Positions 63,836 to 64,000 of a stretch of 64,000 nt of DNA are shown here, one piece after another. Position 1 is the stretch's first letter; each line of letters begins with the position of its first letter. The stretch lies in the NCBI RefSeq assembly GCF_000243735.2, contig NZ_AHMP02000003.1, positions 3,184,001 through 3,248,000 of the forward strand, given 5' to 3'. The notes beneath the pieces are model-generated. The model searched no databases. It saw nothing but the letters and a program-made list of their open reading frames with translations, and had not been told where the DNA came from. This DNA comes from Leptospira kmetyi serovar Malaysia str. Bejo-Iso9 (GTDB taxonomy: Bacteria; Spirochaetota; Leptospiria; Leptospirales; Leptospiraceae). The position numbers and the translations under genes are program-made.

Positions 63836-64000
63836 GATCGGATTCGTCCTCTCTCAAAACGCCCGTTTTAAATTCAGTCAATTTTTTTCCAAAAAGATCG
63901 AAACGATTCTTAAAAACTTTGGAAAAAAATTTCCAAAATGAATCGATTTTTCGTGGGAATTATAGTCAACTGTATGTATGGAAAACTTATTTCTGATAAC

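Overview
The window comes from a Leptospira chromosome. The best single marker is the OmpA-like lipoprotein at 38208-38792, which matches Loa22 of pathogenic Leptospira almost residue for residue as I remember it. Spirochaete-style lipoboxes, a 5S rRNA gene standing alone, and housekeeping genes of spirochaete type agree with this. Base composition looks moderate by eye (about 40-45% GC), richer than L. interrogans, so another species of the pathogenic clade is likely. I cannot name the species.

Left housekeeping block, 1-17220. A partial DUF5939-type cyclase gene runs off the left edge. It is followed by avtA, a large membrane protein of unknown function, an FG-GAP repeat surface protein, the lone 5S rRNA, and the conserved translation/membrane-insertion cluster rpmH-rnpA-yidD-yidC-jag-mnmE. 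Then come malic enzyme, an unknown 692-aa protein, and fumC with a double hairpin terminator.

Phage-derived island, about 17.3-38.1 kb. It has a leftward operon of small genes, a CI-like repressor with two matching operators, an HTH gene, a candidate late promoter followed by an intrinsic terminator, a lysis cassette (holin-like proteins, overlapping spanin-like pair, C39-like endolysin), and a complete Mu/P2-order contractile tail. The tail set is terminator candidate, sheath, tube, frameshifted chaperone, tape measure, LysM protein, hub, spike, gp25, J, I and two tail fibres. A membrane acyltransferase closes the island. No capsid, portal, terminase, integrase or replication gene is present. 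That is the layout of an R-type tailocin (headless contractile particle) and is the most interesting system here. The acyltransferase could modify surface polysaccharide and so affect self-sensitivity or serotype.

Right block, 38.1-64 kb. It opens with loa22, an RluA pseudouridine synthase and a leftward nucleosidase-like/SPL radical SAM/SDR/nitrilase group. Next are a DUF1232 gene with an inositol-phosphatase gene, a leftward glycan operon (degenerate methyltransferase-like protein and three GT4 glycosyltransferases) facing a sugar epimerase, an SanA/YdcF-like protein, and an ECF sigma module. A cytochrome P450, an M23 peptidase with a hairpin over its ribosome binding site, and ligA follow. 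The window ends with a lipid operon: acyl-CoA synthetase, acyl-CoA dehydrogenase, MaoC hydratase and a thiolase-fold protein lacking the thiolase catalytic residues, plus two small unknown genes.
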